Origin: Chloroflexota bacterium | GTDB lineage: Bacteria > Chloroflexota > Anaerolineae > Aggregatilineales > UBA3940 | Reading direction: 5' to 3' | NCBI GenBank assembly: GCA_024643825.1 | Contig: JAHEME010000021.1 | Span: 3,573 to 14,001, forward strand | Length of the DNA stretch: 10,429 nt | Shown: positions 8,222 through 10,429 of the stretch, piece after piece | Layout of the letters: each line of letters starts with the position of its first letter | Numbering within the stretch: the stretch's first letter is position 1 | The notes under the pieces: model-generated | What the model saw: only the letters and a program-made list of their open reading frames with translations | Database searches by the model: none | What the model was told of the DNA's origin: nothing | Program-made: the position numbers and the translations under genes

Positions 8222-9334
8222 ATGACCTCTGCTGAAGTCAAATTCTTTGAGAACGTGATTGAGACGACGGAAAACTGCCGCTACTGCCTGATGTGTCGCC
8301 ATACCTGCCCGGTTGGACTGGGCACGCACAACGAGACGCTCACCCCGCATGGGTGGGGACTGACGATTGCCTCGGTCAAGCGCGGGCTGCTCACCTGGAA
8401 CGATGAGACCGTCGATGCGTTGTATTCGTGCGCCGACTGCGGCAACTGCCGCGCTCACTGTGTGTTTGATCAACCCCTGCCAGATGCCATCGCAGCCGCG
8501 CGCGCAGAGGTTGCCGCACAGAACCTCGCCCCGGCAGTTGTCTACGAATTCGATGAGATGTTCAAACAGTGGGGCAATCCGTATCAGCCTCAAGCCCCGG
8601 AGCCTGCCAGCCATCAGGGCGACGTGGCCCTATTTGTGGGTGACGAGTCGCTATACCTGTGGCCGTCGGCTCTGGAAGCGGCGCTCAAACTACTAAAAGC
8701 AATCGGCATCGAGCCAGTGCTGGTCGGGTCCGGTCGCAGCAACGGCTATCTGGCAAGCTCGCTGGGGCTGCCAGAGACGGCTCGCTCGCTGGCGCAGGCG
8801 GTGATCGAGGATGTGAAGGCCAGCGGCGCAAGCCAACTGCTTGTGCTTTCTCCCGGCGATGCCTTTGCGTTCAATCGACTTTATGTCGAGCGGCTCGGCA
8901 TGGCGTGGCCTGACGATGTAATCGTGCAGGAAGTTACCGTTTTGCTGGCGGAGAAGCTCGAAGCAGGCGAACTTACGATCACGCCGCTCGATGACGAGAC
9001 ACCGTATGTGTATATGGACCCCACCCATACGGTGCGCGTGCCAGAGCGTGTCGAAGCCCCGCGTAATCTGCTCTCTGCTCTCTACCAAAGGCCGGGTATT
9101 GAGGTTTTCTGGCGTAAGGATCGCGCGCATCCGGCAGGGAATACGGCCCTTCAATTCACTCAGCCGGACCTTTCGAATCAGTTGACTATGGGCCGCCTGT
9201 ATGATGCCCTTTCCGTTGGAGCACGCCGTGTGATCTGTGAAGACCCCGGCACATTGAGCGCCCTCAAACCAGGAGCCGAGCGAGTGAAGCTTGACCTGGT
9301 AGGGCTGTACGAATTGCTGGCTGATCATGTGTAG
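8222..9334 (+). CDS. (Fe-S)-binding oxidoreductase subunit (GlcF/LutA-like) with degenerate CCG domain
   Basis: Electron-transfer subunit of 370 residues, probably partner of the upstream FAD protein. Two [4Fe-4S] motifs are intact: C19-x2-C22-x2-C25-x3-C29-P and C70-x2-C73-x2-C76-x3-C80. The rest resembles the two-lobed CCG (cysteine-rich) domain of GlcF, LutA and HdrB, but the usual cysteine positions appear replaced. The first lobe's CxxC region reads LSPGD (209-213). The second lobe reads DPTH (266-269) where DPCH is normal, HPAGN (303-307) where CCG is normal, and DPGT (341-344) where GC follows. C339 is the only cysteine beyond residue 80. The domain therefore probably cannot bind the usual extra cluster, and may serve for docking only. 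The ATG at 8222 follows AAGGAAG, and 33 bases separate it from the FAD gene. The family assignment of the C-terminal half is by eye and less certain than the N-terminal half. Confidence 0.85.
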   Translation: MTSAEVKFFENVIETTENCRYCLMCRHTCPVGLGTHNETLTPHGWGLTIASVKRGLLTWNDETVDALYSCADCGNCRAHCVFDQPLPDAIAAARAEVAAQNLAPAVVYEFDEMFKQWGNPYQPQAPEPASHQGDVALFVGDESLYLWPSALEAALKLLKAIGIEPVLVGSGRSNGYLASSLGLPETARSLAQAVIEDVKASGASQLLVLSPGDAFAFNRLYVERLGMAWPDDVIVQEVTVLLAEKLEAGELTITPLDDETPYVYMDPTHTVRVPERVEAPRNLLSALYQRPGIEVFWRKDRAHPAGNTALQFTQPDLSNQLTMGRLYDALSVGARRVICEDPGTLSALKPGAERVKLDLVGLYELLADHV

Positions 9335-9416
9335 GATGTCAGCGGGTATGCGAACGCCCGTTTAACATCAGTGTTTCGCAAGATTGTCATTTCATTAGGA
9401 GCACAGGAGGAAGAAA

Positions 9417-10307
9417 ATGCATCTGTCAATGCACAACTGGATGAGGGCTGAACCCATTGAAGTAACGGTTCGGCGACTGGCAAAGTACGGCTATGAGAGC
9501 ATCGAGATCAGCGGCGAACCCTATATCTACAAAACAAAGGACGTAAAGAAAGCCCTGGACGAGAATAAGATTCGCTGCTGGGGCGCAGTCACGCTGATGC
9601 TGGCCGAGCGCAACCTGGTTGCGAAAGACCCCAAACAGCGTGCGGCTTCAGTCCAGTACACCAAAGACTGTGTGACGATGGTCAAGGAGTTGGACGGCTA
9701 TGAACTCACCATCGTCCCCGGCACAGTCGGAAAGATCGTAGCCGATGGTTCACCCGAAGACGAGTGGAAGTGGGCCGTCGAGAGCATGAAGGAAGTCTAC
9801 GAGCATGCCAAGAAGGAAGGTATCAAGCTGGCGGTTGAGCCGATTAACCGCTTCGAGACCTATTTCTGCTCACGCGCTGCGCAGGCTATCGCCCTGGCGA
9901 AAGCCACCCACCCGGATGTAGGCGTATGCCTTGACGCTTTCCACCTCAACATTGAAGAAGCCGATCCCTATGAGTCGATCCGTTCCGCCAAGGGTATGCT
10001 GGTTGACTTTCATATCGCGGATACCAATCGCTTCGCCGCAGGGATGGGCCACTGGGACTGGGCAAAAGTCGTCGCTACGCTCAAGGAAATTGGCTACGAT
10101 GGCGCGCTGACCGTCGAATTCGTTGCGCCCGTTGACCGCACCCCGGCTAACGAGCACCCGACCATGGTTGAGACCGATCTGAGCAAAGTTGACATCAGCG
10201 AAGATCAGAAGAAGTTCATCATCGATCACGGCTCAAATATCCTGACCGAGGAGTTCTACAGCGCCCAGGTCAAGATGTGCGCTGACACCCTGCTGCCGCT
10301 CATCTAG
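9417..10307 (+). CDS. Sugar 3-epimerase / sugar-phosphate isomerase-like TIM barrel (D-tagatose 3-epimerase type)
   Basis: Cytoplasmic metal-dependent epimerase of the xylose-isomerase-like (AP endonuclease 2) superfamily, 296 residues, the usual size. Residues remembered from Pseudomonas cichorii D-tagatose 3-epimerase are found at near-constant offset: E141 (E152), D173 (D185), H176 (H188), H199 (H211), R205 (R217) and E234 (E246). These are the four metal ligands, with H176 and R205 near the substrate. AVEPINRFET, CLDAFHLNIEE and HIADTNR are typical. It would interconvert C3 epimers of ketoses, such as D-ribulose/D-xylulose or D-fructose/D-psicose; the true substrate is not readable from the sequence. 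AGGAGG at 9405-9410, 6 bases before the ATG, is the best ribosome binding site in the window. The 82-base gap to the Fe-S gene is larger than the gaps before it, so an extra promoter is possible, but I see no clear -35/-10 pair. Confidence 0.9.
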   Translation: MHLSMHNWMRAEPIEVTVRRLAKYGYESIEISGEPYIYKTKDVKKALDENKIRCWGAVTLMLAERNLVAKDPKQRAASVQYTKDCVTMVKELDGYELTIVPGTVGKIVADGSPEDEWKWAVESMKEVYEHAKKEGIKLAVEPINRFETYFCSRAAQAIALAKATHPDVGVCLDAFHLNIEEADPYESIRSAKGMLVDFHIADTNRFAAGMGHWDWAKVVATLKEIGYDGALTVEFVAPVDRTPANEHPTMVETDLSKVDISEDQKKFIIDHGSNILTEEFYSAQVKMCADTLLPLI

Positions 10308-10343
10308 CCGCCGCAGATAGCGTCACATCGACGTACTACATTC

Positions 10344-10372
10344 CCTCTCCCCCTGCTCCAGCGGGGGAGAGG
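10344..10372 (+). repeat. 10-bp perfect hairpin (C-rich/G-rich palindrome), possible dispersed repeat
   Basis: The arm CCTCTCCCCC at 10344-10353 pairs perfectly with GGGGGAGAGG at 10363-10372 around the 9-base loop TGCTCCAGC. No T-run follows, so it is not a classic intrinsic terminator. C-rich/G-rich palindromes of this general form are familiar as dispersed intergenic repeats in various bacteria. Here it lies between the epimerase and the next gene and could also slow transcription or protect the upstream mRNA 3' end. Whether it recurs in the genome cannot be seen from one window. Confidence 0.6.
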
Positions 10373-10400
10373 ATGATGGGTAGATAAGGTGAAGTAACAG

Positions 10401-10429
10401 AGGAGCCACAGCCTATGACGAAGAATGTC
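10401..10429 (+). CDS. Start of next gene (only 5 codons visible)
   Basis: AGGAG at 10401-10405 precedes an ATG at 10415 by 9 bases, followed by codons for M-T-K-N-V to the window end. The gene is probably a further member of the same cluster, at about 107 bases from the epimerase stop. No product can be inferred from five codons; the interval includes the ribosome binding site. Confidence 0.55.

Noticed and set aside
6689..8614. Long open frames on the minus strand (6689-7579 and 7595-8614)
   Set aside because: They lie opposite the FAD and Fe-S genes, show no recognisable motif, and the plus-strand frames carry complete family signatures. They are a by-product of GC-biased codon use.
9343..9360. 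Small inverted repeat CGGG...CCCG followed by TTTAAC, as a terminator between the Fe-S and epimerase genes
   Set aside because: Only four G-C pairs with a 10-base loop and three Ts; too weak to call.
1..10429. CRISPR arrays, tRNA/rRNA genes, insertion sequences, riboswitches
   Set aside because: I saw no regularly spaced repeats, no RNA gene cores, no transposase-like coding sequence, and no long leader that could hold a riboswitch.

Overview
The window is a single, densely packed, all-plus-strand block of carbohydrate-metabolism genes. It starts inside a xylose isomerase gene and ends five codons into an unidentified gene. The composition is bacterial and moderately GC-rich by eye, with good Shine-Dalgarno sequences, a mix of ATG, GTG and TTG starts, and gaps from a 4-base overlap to about 107 bases. 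The xylose isomerase is of the short, actinobacterial (Streptomyces-like) type. That type also occurs in Chloroflexota, and together with the C-rich/G-rich intergenic palindrome near the 3' end I lean towards Chloroflexota. This is inference; an actinobacterium or another GC-rich phylum cannot be excluded.

Layout: xylA-type isomerase (5' end cut off, 1-1042), xylulokinase xylB (1094-2629), PfkB-family sugar kinase (2626-3567, ATGA overlap with xylB), DhnA/FbaB/LacD-type class I aldolase (3620-4453), Gfo/Idh/MocA dehydrogenase (4461-5636), a second and divergent xylose-isomerase-like protein (5677-6711), an FAD-linked oxidoreductase of the GlcD/AGPS type (6746-8188), its likely partner with two [4Fe-4S] motifs (8222-9334), and a D-tagatose/D-psicose 3-epimerase-type protein (9417-10307). 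A 10-bp perfect-stem hairpin at 10344-10372 follows, and then the start of another gene at 10415. No transporter, transcription factor, RNA gene, mobile element or CRISPR array is visible.

The first two genes make a standard xylose pathway: xylose to xylulose to xylulose 5-phosphate. The following genes do not fit that pathway. A PfkB kinase directly followed by a class I aldolase suggests phosphorylation and splitting of a ketose. A paralogous isomerase, a 3-epimerase and a Gfo/Idh dehydrogenase would process other sugar isomers. The FAD/Fe-S pair looks like a two-subunit 2-hydroxyacid or polyol-type dehydrogenase feeding electrons to a carrier. The most interesting points are the paralogous isomerase, in which one metal ligand is changed from Asp to His in the way seen in L-rhamnose isomerase and the 3-epimerases; the Fe-S protein, whose C-terminal CCG-type domain appears to have lost its cysteine ligands; and the cluster as a whole, which looks like an unassigned pentose/ketose degradation route.
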